Shown one piece after another: positions 24,144 to 33,183 of a DNA stretch of 64,000 nucleotides. A program made the position numbers and the translations under genes. Source of the DNA: COE1 sp036310845. Lineage in GTDB: Bacteria; Bacillota; Clostridia; Lachnospirales; Lachnospiraceae. Positions within the stretch are counted from its first letter, which is position 1. Each line of letters starts with the position of its first letter. Under the pieces are notes generated by a model that had not been told where the DNA came from, did not search any database, and was given only the letters and a program-made list of their open reading frames with translations. Location: contig JAXJRB010000105.1 of NCBI GenBank assembly GCA_036310845.1, forward strand, positions 1 to 64,000. The letters run 5' to 3'.

Positions 24144-26633
24144 ATGAGCTACAAATTTAATCAAAAATGGAAGGCTAAAGTCTTTAGTGCGATTTTAGCT
24201 GCAAGTATGGCGTTTACAAGCTTTATCAGTACGCCAGTTACTACCTATGCTGCAGAGGATTATGGTCTTGCGGATAACATTCAGGATGGTGTAATCTTAC
24301 ATTGCTTTAATTGGAAGTATAATGATATTAAGGCAGAGCTTCAGGATATTGCAGAAGCTGGTTTTACTTCTGTACAGACTTCACCGGCACAGGTTGGATG
24401 TAATCCGGGAGTTTGGTATAATCTCTATCAGCCACTTGGATACTATGCAGGAACTAATGATCTTGGAACTGTAGATGAATTAAAGTCTCTTTGTGCAGAA
24501 GCAGATAAGTATGGCATTAAAGTAGTAGTTGACGTTATTGCGAATCATCTTGCAGGAGACCATACTAATATTCAAAACGATCTTAAAGGCTGGGAATATT
24601 GGCATCACCCGGATTTTCCGGCAAGTAGAAATTATAATGATCGTTATTGTGTTACGCATGGAAATGTTGGTATGCCGGATATCAATACAGAACATAGTTA
24701 TGTTCAGCAGTGTGTAGCTAATTACCTTGAGTCATTGAAGAGCTATGGTGTTGATGGTATCAGATGGGATACTGCAAAGCATATCTCATTACCAAGTGAA
24801 GGTAGCAATTTCTGGCCTTCAGTAACTAAGCAGGGGTTATATTTTTATGGAGAGATTTTAAAAGCACCTGATGATAGAGACTTTGGAAATGAACACCTGA
24901 TGAAAGAGTATACAAACTATATGTCTGTAACAGATAGTATGTATGGAAAGGCTCTTCGTGATGCTTTCAATGAAGGAAAAGTTCCAACCAGTTATGGAAA
25001 TTGGGCTGCACGCGGTATTTCTAATGATAAGCTTGTATATTGGGGTGAAAGCCATGACACATGGTCAAACAATCATGATTGGGGATATTCAAATGAAATG
25101 AGTCAGAATGTTATTGATCGTGCTTATGCAATAGCTGCGAGTCGTGATGATATTAGTGCGCTATATTTCTCTCGTCCTTCTTCTAAATATAAAGAAACTA
25201 TTTACGGTGGTCAGAAGGGAAGTACTCATTTTGAGAGTCCTGAAGTTGCAGAAGTAAATAAGTTCCATAATGCAATGATTGGCCAGAAGGATTATTATAC
25301 AACAAAAGACGATAATGCTGTTGTATGTCGTGAGAAGGGTGCTGTTGTTGTTGCAGGTAACGGTGGAAACAAGGATGTTACTGTTCCGAACGGCGAAAGC
25401 AAGGAAAATAAAGGAAAATATACTACACAGCCTGGTAAATACATAGATCAGATTACTGGTGCAGAATGGACAGTAACAGAGGAGAATATTTCCGGTAAGA
25501 TTGGTTCTACAGGTATTGCTGTTCTTATGCAGAAGGATGTTCCACCAATTAAAACAGCACCTATATACTTTGATAATGCAGAAAATTGGAATACTGTATA
25601 TGCTTATTACTGGAGTGATAGCAATAAGGCAATGACAACATGGCCTGGTACCAAGATGAATGCGTCTAATGAAAATGAGAACGAATACAAAGTAGAAATT
25701 CCAGAGAATGCAAAATATGTTATTTTTAATGATGGAAATACTACTAAAACAGATGATTTAACAATCAGTGCATTTAATAAGGTATATAAGAATGGTGAAT
25801 GGTGTGATCGAGTAGTTACATTAAAGAAAATTTATTATAATAATGCAAGCAACTGGAATAAGGTTCATGCTTATTACTGGAGTGATAGCAATGAAGCTAT
25901 GACAACATGGCCAGGTGTTGAGATGTCAAATGCTGGCGGAAGTGACTATGCTGTAGAGATTCCTGATAATGCAGAATATATCATTTTCAATGATGGAAAT
26001 ACTACTAAAACAGATGATTTAACTTTGGAAGGTTTTGATAAGATTTATAAGGATGGAAGCTGGTCAGTATATGATGGCGAGGATGATCCAATTCCAACAT
26101 TAGATGAAATCTATTATAAGAACACAAATAACTGGAATAAGGTTTATACATATTACTGGAGTGATAGCAATAAAGCTATGACAACATGGCCAGGTGTTGA
26201 AATGTCAAATGAAAAGAATGATGTGTATAAAGCACAGATTCCTACAGATGCTAAGTATGTTATCTTTACAAATGGAAATGGAACACAGACAGATGACTTA
26301 ACATTAGAAGGTTTTGATAAGATTTACGATAATGGAAGCTGGTCAGTATATGATGGTACAGAAGAACCAATTCCAGAAGGAAATATTTTCTATCAGAATA
26401 CGGAAAATTGGGATGATGTATATGCTTACTATTGGAGTGAGAGTGATACAAAGCTTACAACATGGCCAGGTGTTCAGATGACAGATGCAGGAAATGGTGT
26501 ATATGCGATTGAAATTCCGGAAGAAGCAGAAAATATTATTTTCAATAATGGAAATGGAACACAGACAGATGACATTACATTAGAAGGCTTAAACAAGATT
26601 TATAATAATGGAAGCTGGTCAAATTTTAAATAA
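24144..26633 (+). CDS. Secreted alpha-amylase, GH13, with four C-terminal CBM26-like starch-binding modules
   Basis: An 829-residue protein. A signal peptide ends near TYA-AED (residues 36-39). The GH13 catalytic domain (about 45-465) shows conserved regions DVIANH (130-135), GIRWDTAKH with nucleophile Asp209, FYGEI with acid Glu237, and ESHDT with Asp305. Four tandem modules of about 80 residues follow (about 473-553, 562-642, 654-734, 747-828), each with NW...VYAYYWS, TTWPG, IIFNDGNTT/GTQTDD and a closing GSW, the CBM26 pattern. It hydrolyses starch outside the cell; the modules increase binding to granules. AGGAG precedes the ATG and a strong terminator follows. Confidence 0.93.
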   Translation: MSYKFNQKWKAKVFSAILAASMAFTSFISTPVTTYAAEDYGLADNIQDGVILHCFNWKYNDIKAELQDIAEAGFTSVQTSPAQVGCNPGVWYNLYQPLGYYAGTNDLGTVDELKSLCAEADKYGIKVVVDVIANHLAGDHTNIQNDLKGWEYWHHPDFPASRNYNDRYCVTHGNVGMPDINTEHSYVQQCVANYLESLKSYGVDGIRWDTAKHISLPSEGSNFWPSVTKQGLYFYGEILKAPDDRDFGNEHLMKEYTNYMSVTDSMYGKALRDAFNEGKVPTSYGNWAARGISNDKLVYWGESHDTWSNNHDWGYSNEMSQNVIDRAYAIAASRDDISALYFSRPSSKYKETIYGGQKGSTHFESPEVAEVNKFHNAMIGQKDYYTTKDDNAVVCREKGAVVVAGNGGNKDVTVPNGESKENKGKYTTQPGKYIDQITGAEWTVTEENISGKIGSTGIAVLMQKDVPPIKTAPIYFDNAENWNTVYAYYWSDSNKAMTTWPGTKMNASNENENEYKVEIPENAKYVIFNDGNTTKTDDLTISAFNKVYKNGEWCDRVVTLKKIYYNNASNWNKVHAYYWSDSNEAMTTWPGVEMSNAGGSDYAVEIPDNAEYIIFNDGNTTKTDDLTLEGFDKIYKDGSWSVYDGEDDPIPTLDEIYYKNTNNWNKVYTYYWSDSNKAMTTWPGVEMSNEKNDVYKAQIPTDAKYVIFTNGNGTQTDDLTLEGFDKIYDNGSWSVYDGTEEPIPEGNIFYQNTENWDDVYAYYWSESDTKLTTWPGVQMTDAGNGVYAIEIPEEAENIIFNNGNGTQTDDITLEGLNKIYNNGSWSNFK

Positions 26634-26678
26634 GCTGCAATTGCGGTAAGAAATTATATATAGCATAAACAAAAAAAC

Positions 26679-26715
26679 AGGCTACGTACAAAGTATAGTA
26701 CGTAGCCTTTCTTTC
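26679..26715 (+). terminator. Amylase terminator
   Basis: An 11-bp perfect stem AGGCTACGTAC (26679-26689) with its complement at 26698-26708, followed by TTCTTTCT. Confidence 0.85.
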
Positions 26716-26831
26716 TACATATTATATATAGAAAGAAAGGCTAGATTGACCAATGAATATATTTACAGTAGAATGAACAAGAGGTGTCAGTGTAAATACA
26801 TAAGATTAGTGTCGAATGAAAGGAAGTAAAA

Positions 26832-27569
26832 ATGAGACCATTGTTTATGATTATTTATATCTTTGTGAAAACGGTATGTTCTTTTCCGATAAGAGCGTAT
26901 AACAAACTGATTTATAAAGATAGTAAAGAAAGATTTGATAGGAACTACCAAATGCTTCATAAAATGTCATATCGAATGCTGAAAATTGCAGGTATTCAGG
27001 TAGAGGTTGATGGTAATTGTCATTATGAAGAAAATAATCCTTTGTTGTTTGTAGGAAATCACAGGAGTGATTTTGATAGTTTGATTATGATTGCGTATTT
27101 GAAAAGACCAATGATATTTATTGGTAAAAGTGAGATTAAAAAGATGCCACTGATTGGTAAATGGTTTATCGATGTGGGATGTATTTTTATAGATAGAAAG
27201 AATGCAAAAGAGTCTTTGAATGCCATTTTTGAAGGGATTGAACGAATAAAAGAGGGATATTCCTTAGTAATCTTTCCAGAAGGAGGGAGAACGAGAGAAG
27301 AGGGGATTCGTGAATTTAAGCCAGGAAGTATGAAGTTAGCAACAAAAACAGGTGTTGATATCGTTCCAATCACTCTTTATAGAACAGAAGATTGTTATGA
27401 GAAGAACCATAAAATAGCGTCTGCAAAGGTAAAAATGGCAATCAGTGAGCCAATTAATATGGAAAAAGAAGGATTGAAAAATACGGTAGCTATTGCAGAG
27501 TATGTTCACAAAATGATTGAAAATAATTACAAAGAAATGGAAGAAATTTACAGTTTGAGAAATTCATAA
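26832..27569 (+). CDS. 1-acyl-sn-glycerol-3-phosphate acyltransferase (PlsC family)
   Basis: A 245-residue membrane-associated acyltransferase. The catalytic HX4D box is NHRSDFDS (His77, Asp82), with IFIDRKNAKES and the substrate-binding FPEGGRTREE further on and an N-terminal hydrophobic anchor. It esterifies the sn-2 position of lysophosphatidate in phospholipid synthesis. An AAGGAAG site precedes the ATG. It is monocistronic as far as can be seen. Confidence 0.88.
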   Translation: MRPLFMIIYIFVKTVCSFPIRAYNKLIYKDSKERFDRNYQMLHKMSYRMLKIAGIQVEVDGNCHYEENNPLLFVGNHRSDFDSLIMIAYLKRPMIFIGKSEIKKMPLIGKWFIDVGCIFIDRKNAKESLNAIFEGIERIKEGYSLVIFPEGGRTREEGIREFKPGSMKLATKTGVDIVPITLYRTEDCYEKNHKIASAKVKMAISEPINMEKEGLKNTVAIAEYVHKMIENNYKEMEEIYSLRNS

Positions 27570-27583
27570 ATGATAGATTTATC

Positions 27584-27610
27584 GTAATTATGAGGGTACT
27601 AAATAGTTAA
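27584..27610. repeat. Short relative of the boundary repeat
   Basis: CGTAATTATGAGGGTAC followed by TAAATAGTTA closely matches the outer end of the repeats at 6466 and 14969 (CGTAATTATGAAGGTAC followed by TGAATAATTA). Only this end is recognisable here, so the repeat family is not confined to the par region. Confidence 0.4.
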
Positions 27611-27693
27611 GATTTATCAAATTTAGCTTGAGTCAGTGTAAGAAATAAAGTACTTGTAAAGTTAGTAGGTACTGGAAAGACGAGGTTATGAAT

Positions 27694-28515
27694 ATGAAGA
27701 TTGTGAATTTGATGGAAGATACCGATGGTGGAAATGGCTGTGTGTATGAGCATGGTCTGAGCTTTTACATAGAAACAAAAAAGCATAAGTTATTATTGGA
27801 TACAGGAGCTTCTGAAGCAACCTTGTTGAATGCAGAAAAGTTAGGAATTGATTTAACGAAGGTAGATACGGTTATTTTAAGTCATGGTCACTATGACCAT
27901 TCCGGTGGCATTATGGCATTTGCAAAGCTGAATCCAATGGCAAAGATTTATTTGCAGAAGTCAGCAGGTTATGATTACTACAATTTGAAAGATAATAAAG
28001 AAAAATATATAGGTATCGATAAAGCAATTTTAGAGCTTCCACAGGTACAGCTATTGGATGGGAATTATAGAATTGATGAAGAACTGTTCTTATTTACGAA
28101 TGTAACAGGCAGAAAATACTGGGCGAAGAGTAATTTGCTGTTAAAGCGTAAAATAGATGGAGAGTTTGTGCAGGATGGGTTTGAACATGAGCAGTGTTTG
28201 GTAATTACAGAAGATAATCAGCATGTTTTATTATCCGGTTGTGCGCATAATGGTATTTTAAATATATTAGAAGCATATCAGATGTATTTTGATAAGCAGC
28301 CAAGTATGGTAATTAGTGGTTTTCATTTAATAAAGAAAGAACCTTATGATTCTGAGGAGATTCAGATGATTCAGGAAACGGCAAGAGAATTGCAGAAGCT
28401 GGATACTGTATTCTTTACAGGGCATTGTACGGGGGTGGAAGCCTTTGACATTATGAAAGAGATTATGCAGGATCAGCTTGTATTTGTACATAGTGGAAGG
28501 GCGGTTTGCAAGTAA
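27694..28515 (+). CDS. MBL-fold metallo-hydrolase (COG1237-like)
   Basis: A 273-residue metallo-beta-lactamase-fold protein with the metal motif LSHGHYDHSGG, FLLDTGAS-type N-terminal strand (LLLDTGASEATLL), and later metal ligands in GCAHNGILN and TGHCTG. The subgroup includes proteins annotated as dihydropterin-linked phosphate synthases; the real substrate is unknown. I place the start at 27694 because GAGG lies 8 nt upstream, while the ATG at 27688 is only 2 nt from it. Confidence 0.85.
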   Translation: MKIVNLMEDTDGGNGCVYEHGLSFYIETKKHKLLLDTGASEATLLNAEKLGIDLTKVDTVILSHGHYDHSGGIMAFAKLNPMAKIYLQKSAGYDYYNLKDNKEKYIGIDKAILELPQVQLLDGNYRIDEELFLFTNVTGRKYWAKSNLLLKRKIDGEFVQDGFEHEQCLVITEDNQHVLLSGCAHNGILNILEAYQMYFDKQPSMVISGFHLIKKEPYDSEEIQMIQETARELQKLDTVFFTGHCTGVEAFDIMKEIMQDQLVFVHSGRAVCK

Positions 28516-28517
28516 AA

Positions 28518-28625
28518 ACGGACAAAATACAGGGAAAATATCCTGTTAAAACGGACAAAATTAATATATATGATACTGTATAAACGGACAAAAATATCTA
28601 TTTTCCCTTGTATAAACGGACAAAA
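28518..28625 (+). repeat. Four ACGGACAAAA direct repeats phased every 32-33 bp
   Basis: ACGGACAAAA starts at 28518, 28551, 28584 and 28616, each preceded by AAA or TAA. The spacing is about three helical turns, so bound proteins would lie on one DNA face. A fifth, inverted copy (TTGTCCGTTTTTTT) is at 28693, inside the first codons of the downstream ATPase gene. It occupies the whole 150-bp promoter region of that gene. Confidence 0.75.
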
Positions 28626-28667
28626 AGTGTCATAGTATAAGTAAGACTATGTAAAAGGAGTAGCTGT

Positions 28668-30020
28668 ATGCAGAGAAAAATAGAGAATAGAATTGTCCGT
28701 TTTTTTGAAAAAGAGAAGAGAAAAGCACTTTTAGTTACCGGTGCAAGACAAATTGGAAAGACATATATCATAAGAAAATGTATAAAGGATTGTTTTGAGT
28801 CAGCGGTAGAGATTAATTTAATTGAAAATGAGAATGCAAAAAAGATTTTCTCGGAGTTCAAGGATTCGAAGGATATATTGTTACGACTTTCAGCCATAGT
28901 AGATATCCCTTTAATAAAAGGGAAGACGGTGATTTTCTTTGATGAGGTTCAGGAATGTAAGGAATTGGTAACTGCAATAAAATTTTTGGTTGAAGAGGGT
29001 AGTTATCAATATGTATTAAGTGGCTCTTTATTGGGTGTGGAGTTAAAAGATATACGTTCGGTTCCGGTCGGATTTATGGAGATTATGGAGATGTATCCTT
29101 TGGATTTTGAGGAATTCTGTATGGCGAATGGGGTATCTTCAAGAATTTTAAATATACTGCGAGATAGTTTTCATAGTGAAATACCAATAGATGAAGTTGT
29201 TCATGAAAAAATGATGGAACTATTTCGACTATATTTAATAACAGGTGGAATGCCAGAGGTGGTATTAAGATATGTAGAAACAAATAATATACAGGAAGTA
29301 GTTACAACCCAAAAGAGCATTTTAGAATTATATAAAAAAGATATATCAAAATATGACCCAAATAACAAATTGTATTTGGAGGATATTTTTAATCTTATTC
29401 CAAGTGAACTCAATAGTAAAAATAAGAGATTTATTCTTAAGAATTTGAATGAGAACTTTAAATTCTCGAGATATGGGCATAGTTTCATTTGGTTGAAGGA
29501 TGCTGGAGTTGCTTTGCCGACTTATTGTGCATCAGAGCCATTGTTGCCATTATTGTTATCAAAATCAACGAATCTCTTTAAGCTCTTTATGTCGGATGTT
29601 GGTTTATTAGCAGCTATGTATGCGGATGGATTACAGATGAAAATCCTGATGAATGAAATAAATATTAATTTCGGTTCTATTTATGAAAATGTTGTAGCAC
29701 AGGAGTTAAAGTGCCATGGCTTTGATTTGTATTATTATAACAATAATAGACAAGGAGAATTAGACTTTTTGGTAGAGTACAAAGGTGCAATACTTCCAAT
29801 TGAAGTGAAATCAGGAAAAGACTATGAGAGACATGCGGCATTGACGAATTGTATGAATAATAGGACATATGATATACCAAAGGCTTATGTTTTTTGCAAT
29901 GATAATATAAAACAGGCAGAAAAGGTAACTTACTATCCTATTTATATGATTACGTTTTTAGAAAAGGAAGAGATTATACAGGAAATGATATATAAGCCAG
30001 ACTTGAGTGTACTGATGTAG
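28668..30020 (+). CDS. AAA+ ATPase with DUF4143 and nuclease-like C-terminal region (COG1373 family)
   Basis: A 450-residue protein. An N-terminal AAA domain has Walker A TGARQIGKT, Walker B VIFFDEVQE and sensor-like YVLSGSLL. A DUF4143-type C-terminal part holds GSIYENVVAQEL, the PD-(D/E)XK-like trio E...GELDFLV...IEVKSG, and FCNDNI. Such proteins are abundant in Bacteroidetes and Clostridia and their cellular role is not settled. A GGAG site precedes the ATG; the next gene (WYL regulator) begins 10 bp after the stop codon. Confidence 0.85.
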   Translation: MQRKIENRIVRFFEKEKRKALLVTGARQIGKTYIIRKCIKDCFESAVEINLIENENAKKIFSEFKDSKDILLRLSAIVDIPLIKGKTVIFFDEVQECKELVTAIKFLVEEGSYQYVLSGSLLGVELKDIRSVPVGFMEIMEMYPLDFEEFCMANGVSSRILNILRDSFHSEIPIDEVVHEKMMELFRLYLITGGMPEVVLRYVETNNIQEVVTTQKSILELYKKDISKYDPNNKLYLEDIFNLIPSELNSKNKRFILKNLNENFKFSRYGHSFIWLKDAGVALPTYCASEPLLPLLLSKSTNLFKLFMSDVGLLAAMYADGLQMKILMNEININFGSIYENVVAQELKCHGFDLYYYNNNRQGELDFLVEYKGAILPIEVKSGKDYERHAALTNCMNNRTYDIPKAYVFCNDNIKQAEKVTYYPIYMITFLEKEEIIQEMIYKPDLSVLM

Positions 30021-30030
30021 GAGGATGGAG

Positions 30031-30927
30031 TTGCAGGAAAGCAGATTATTTAAGATACTATATTATTTGCTGGAAAAAGGACGAACAACAGCGCCGGAGC
30101 TTGCGAAGCGCTTTGAGGTATCGGTTAGAACGATTTATCGTGATATGGATGCTCTTAGTGAAGCGGGGATTCCTGTTTATGCAGAGTCTGGACGTAATGG
30201 TGGGATTTGTCTGTTAGATAGCTTTGTGTTGGATAAGACAGTACTTTCTGATAATGAAAAGCAGGAGATATTAGCATCTTTGCAAAGTCTTTCCGTGGTA
30301 GGGGGGACTTATGATAAAAATATGCTGACAAAGCTGTCTGCTCTTTTCCAAATAGATTCTGAAGATTGGCTGGAAGCTGATTTTTCCCGCTGGGGAGAAC
30401 AAACAAGGGATAATGAGAAATTTGAGGATATAAAAAAGGCTGTTATTGGAAGGAAATCCATGAAAATACAATATGAAGGCTCCTGTTATGGTGGAAGCGA
30501 GAGAATTGTATATCCGCTAAAGTTGAAGTATAAGGCAAAGGAATGGTATTTGAAGGCTTTTTGTACACAGAAGCAGGATTTTCGTCTTTTTAAACTTACT
30601 CGAATCATAGAATGGGAAGTGTTGGAAGAAACATTTAAACCAATGGAATTTCCGGCATATGAGGAAGAAATTGCACAGAAAGAAAATGTTATTGTTCTTC
30701 GATTTGCCAGAGAAATGGCATATCGTGTTTATGATGAGTTTGATAGGAATCAGGTAACCAGGCTTGAAAATGGAGACTTAGAAGTAGTAGCAAATATGCC
30801 GGAAAATGAGTGGCTGATAGGATACTTGCTTTCTTTTGGGACAAAGGTAGATGTAGTACAACCAGAGTATTTTAGAGAGGTTTTTTCAAAAAGAGCAAAA
30901 GAAATTTATGAAAAAAACAAATCCTGA
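30031..30927 (+). CDS. YafY-type HTH/WYL-domain transcriptional regulator
   Basis: A 298-residue protein with an HTH_11 domain (LFKILYYLLEKGRTTAPELA; FEVSVRTIYRDMDALSEAGI) and a WYL domain (VYPLKLKYKAKEWYLKAFC; DFRLFKLTRI) plus a WCX-like C-terminal extension. WYL domains bind ligands, often nucleic acid or nucleotides. I choose a TTG start at 30031, giving MQESRLF as in relatives and GGAGG 6 nt upstream; the ATG at 30025 touches the ribosome binding site. It precedes a ClbS/DfsB-like gene that it may regulate. Confidence 0.85.
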   Translation: MQESRLFKILYYLLEKGRTTAPELAKRFEVSVRTIYRDMDALSEAGIPVYAESGRNGGICLLDSFVLDKTVLSDNEKQEILASLQSLSVVGGTYDKNMLTKLSALFQIDSEDWLEADFSRWGEQTRDNEKFEDIKKAVIGRKSMKIQYEGSCYGGSERIVYPLKLKYKAKEWYLKAFCTQKQDFRLFKLTRIIEWEVLEETFKPMEFPAYEEEIAQKENVIVLRFAREMAYRVYDEFDRNQVTRLENGDLEVVANMPENEWLIGYLLSFGTKVDVVQPEYFREVFSKRAKEIYEKNKS

Positions 30928-30939
30928 CATATGATGTCA
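30925..30939. promoter_or_regulatory. Perfect palindrome TGACATATGATGTCA
   Basis: A 6-3-6 inverted repeat starting at the stop codon of the WYL regulator and lying about 85 bp upstream of the ClbS/DfsB-like gene, with TATGAT (30952) just beyond. It is a candidate operator for the WYL regulator; it could also be a short hairpin. Confidence 0.4.
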
Positions 30940-31024
30940 AGTTTTGCGTGATATGATTAGAAAAAATCAAAGTATGCATTCATTGATAAGGATGCACGAT
31001 AAAGCAAAAGGAGAATAAAACATT

Positions 31025-31561
31025 ATGGGAAGACCAACGACAAAGCAGGATTTATTAGAGGCAGCAAGTAAGAATTATCAAATGATGATTGAATTTGCAG
31101 ATTCTATGACAGAAAAGGAATTGTCTACACCATTCGATTTTGAAGGGCAGGCAAGCAAGAAAGAGGCACATTGGAAACGTGACAAGAATTTAAGAGATGT
31201 TTTTATTCATCTCTATGAGTGGCATCAACTGTTACTTGTATGGACTGAAGGGAATTTAAATGGTGAAGGTGGTTCCTTTTTACCAAAGCCATATACATGG
31301 AAAACACTTGCAACATTGAATGAGTTTTTTTGGAAAAAGCATCAGAATACTTCTTTAGAAGAAGCAAAGGAAATGCTTGCAGAATCGCATGAGGAGACGA
31401 TGAAGCTTGCAGAGAAATTTACAAATGATGAGTTGTTTTCAAAAGGTGTTTATAAGTGGGTAGGTACATCAACACTTGGTTCATTTTTTGTATGTAATAC
31501 TTCTAGTCATTATAATTGGGCGTTAAAGAAACTGAAGGCACATAGAAGGAATTGTAAATAA
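31025..31561 (+). CDS. ClbS/DfsB-family protein
   Basis: A 178-residue four-helix-bundle protein of the DUF1706/ClbS family: MGRPTTKQDLLEAASKNYQ, KRDKNLRDVFIHLYEWHQLL and SHYNWALKKL at the C terminus. The family includes ClbS, the colibactin self-resistance cyclopropane hydrolase, and many uncharacterised DinB-like proteins. No genotoxin genes are near, so only the family is assigned. AAGGAG precedes the ATG. Confidence 0.82.
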   Translation: MGRPTTKQDLLEAASKNYQMMIEFADSMTEKELSTPFDFEGQASKKEAHWKRDKNLRDVFIHLYEWHQLLLVWTEGNLNGEGGSFLPKPYTWKTLATLNEFFWKKHQNTSLEEAKEMLAESHEETMKLAEKFTNDELFSKGVYKWVGTSTLGSFFVCNTSSHYNWALKKLKAHRRNCK

Positions 31562-31722
31562 GGTAGTTATGGTTGATTGCGTTGCAATAACATAAGATTT
31601 TGAGTCAGGACATGTCAAAAGGAAGATTGATATATCCTGACTTTCTTATTATAATAAGGAATGGCAATAATTAGGATGACAGCAGTTATTTATTAAAGGA
31701 GAAAACGAAAGGGGACTATTAC

Positions 31723-32523
31723 ATGCAGAAAAATTTATTTATAGAAGGAATCCAAGGGTCCGGAAAATCTACCTTATCAAGAGAATTGGCAAAAAGATTG
31801 CCGGAGTTTCATGTTTATCATGAAGGTGATATTTCGCCGGTGGAACTCGCATGGTGTAGTTATATGAAAAAGGAAGTATGGGAAGGGATGCTTCAAAAAT
31901 ATCCGACTCTTGCAGACGAAATAAAAGCGAAAACACAGATAGAGAGAGAATATTATATTACTGCCTATACAAGAATTATGGCAGAATCTAGAGCCTTTTA
32001 TGAAGATATGGAGGCGTATGAGATTTATAACGGTAGAGTAGAATTTGATTTTTTCCATGATGTAATTATGAGAAGATATGCGGCATTTTCAGAGGAAGGA
32101 TGTGTCTTTGAGTGCTCATTTTTCCAGAATTCAATGGAAACGATGCTATTGTACTATCAGTTATCTGATGAGGAGATTCTTGCCTTTTATCAGGAGGCGT
32201 ATGATATTTTAAAGGACAAGGGCTTTCAGATGATATATCTGGATTCGGAGAAGATTCGTGAGAATATTCTTCAGATTAAAAAAGAGCGTTCCGATGAGCA
32301 GGGTAATGAGATGTGGTATCCGTTAATGATGAACTATCTTAAGGAGTCACCGTATGGAAAAGCACATAATTATCAAGATTTTGAGGATATGATAGCTCAT
32401 TTTGAGAGACGAAGAAAGCTGGAATTAGAGATAATTGAAAAGGTATTAAAGAATGACTGTTTGATTTTGACAGCGAAGGAGTATGACATAGAAGATGTAC
32501 CGATTAATGATTATAGAGGATGA
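31723..32523 (+). CDS. P-loop kinase, nucleoside-kinase-like
   Basis: A 266-residue P-loop protein with Walker A GIQGSGKST at residues 9-17, a YHEGDISPVELAW segment after the first strand, and an EFDFFHDVIMRRYAAF region, in the style of deoxynucleoside kinases and related small-molecule kinases. The substrate is not clear. Its last 29 bp overlap the start of the response-regulator gene, so it may be transcribed with the Bce-type module, an unusual partner for it. Confidence 0.65.
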   Translation: MQKNLFIEGIQGSGKSTLSRELAKRLPEFHVYHEGDISPVELAWCSYMKKEVWEGMLQKYPTLADEIKAKTQIEREYYITAYTRIMAESRAFYEDMEAYEIYNGRVEFDFFHDVIMRRYAAFSEEGCVFECSFFQNSMETMLLYYQLSDEEILAFYQEAYDILKDKGFQMIYLDSEKIRENILQIKKERSDEQGNEMWYPLMMNYLKESPYGKAHNYQDFEDMIAHFERRRKLELEIIEKVLKNDCLILTAKEYDIEDVPINDYRG

Positions 32524-33169
32524 TAGAGGAATTGCAGAGGCAATCGAAGAACAGGCAAGAATGTGGGAGCTTGATACGAGAATAGCACAGAATTTCAGGA
32601 ATATAGTAGCTGAATTTGCTGAGTATGAGCCACATATGATTTTGCTTGATATTTCATTGCCTTTTTTTAATGGATATCACTGGTGTAGTGAGATTCGTAA
32701 GGTATCAAAGGTGCCGATTATTTTCATATCTTCGGCGGCAGATAATATGAACATTGTAATGGCTATGAATATGGGGGCAGATGATTTTATTGCTAAGCCT
32801 TTTAACCAAGACGTGCTTATGGCAAAGGTTCGGGCGATGTTACGAAGAACTTATGATTTTGGATCATCTGTACCTATTTTGGAGCATAGAGGAGCTATGC
32901 TGAATACAGGAGAAGGAACTTTGACTTATAAAGAGGAAAAGATTCCGTTGACGAAAAATGAGTATCGTATTTTATTGACTTTAATGGAAAACAAAGGAAA
33001 AGTAGTTAGTAGAGAGCGTTTAATGGAGCGATTGTGGGAAACGGATTCTTTTGTGGATGAAAATACTTTGACTGTAAATGTAAATCGTTTAAGAAAAAAA
33101 CTGAAGGCGGCTGGTCTGGCAGAATTTATTAGTACGAAGTTTAGTGTAGGATATTTGATTTCTGAATAG
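32495..33169 (+). CDS. OmpR-family response regulator (BceR-like)
   Basis: A 224-residue regulator. The receiver domain has the acidic pair Asp9-Asp10, phospho-acceptor Asp52 (LLDISLPFFNG) and the conserved lysine in AKPFNQD; the C-terminal winged helix ends with VNRLRKKLKAAG and KFSVGYLISE. The sensor kinase, ABC ATPase and permease follow in the order of Bce systems. The ATG at 32495 overlaps the kinase gene upstream. Confidence 0.92.
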   Translation: MYRLMIIEDDRGIAEAIEEQARMWELDTRIAQNFRNIVAEFAEYEPHMILLDISLPFFNGYHWCSEIRKVSKVPIIFISSAADNMNIVMAMNMGADDFIAKPFNQDVLMAKVRAMLRRTYDFGSSVPILEHRGAMLNTGEGTLTYKEEKIPLTKNEYRILLTLMENKGKVVSRERLMERLWETDSFVDENTLTVNVNRLRKKLKAAGLAEFISTKFSVGYLISE

Positions 33170-33183
33170 AAGAGGTACATACC

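Noticed and set aside
28598..28897. 99-codon minus-strand frame
   Set aside because: It lies antisense to the ATPase gene and its promoter repeats, with no RBS.
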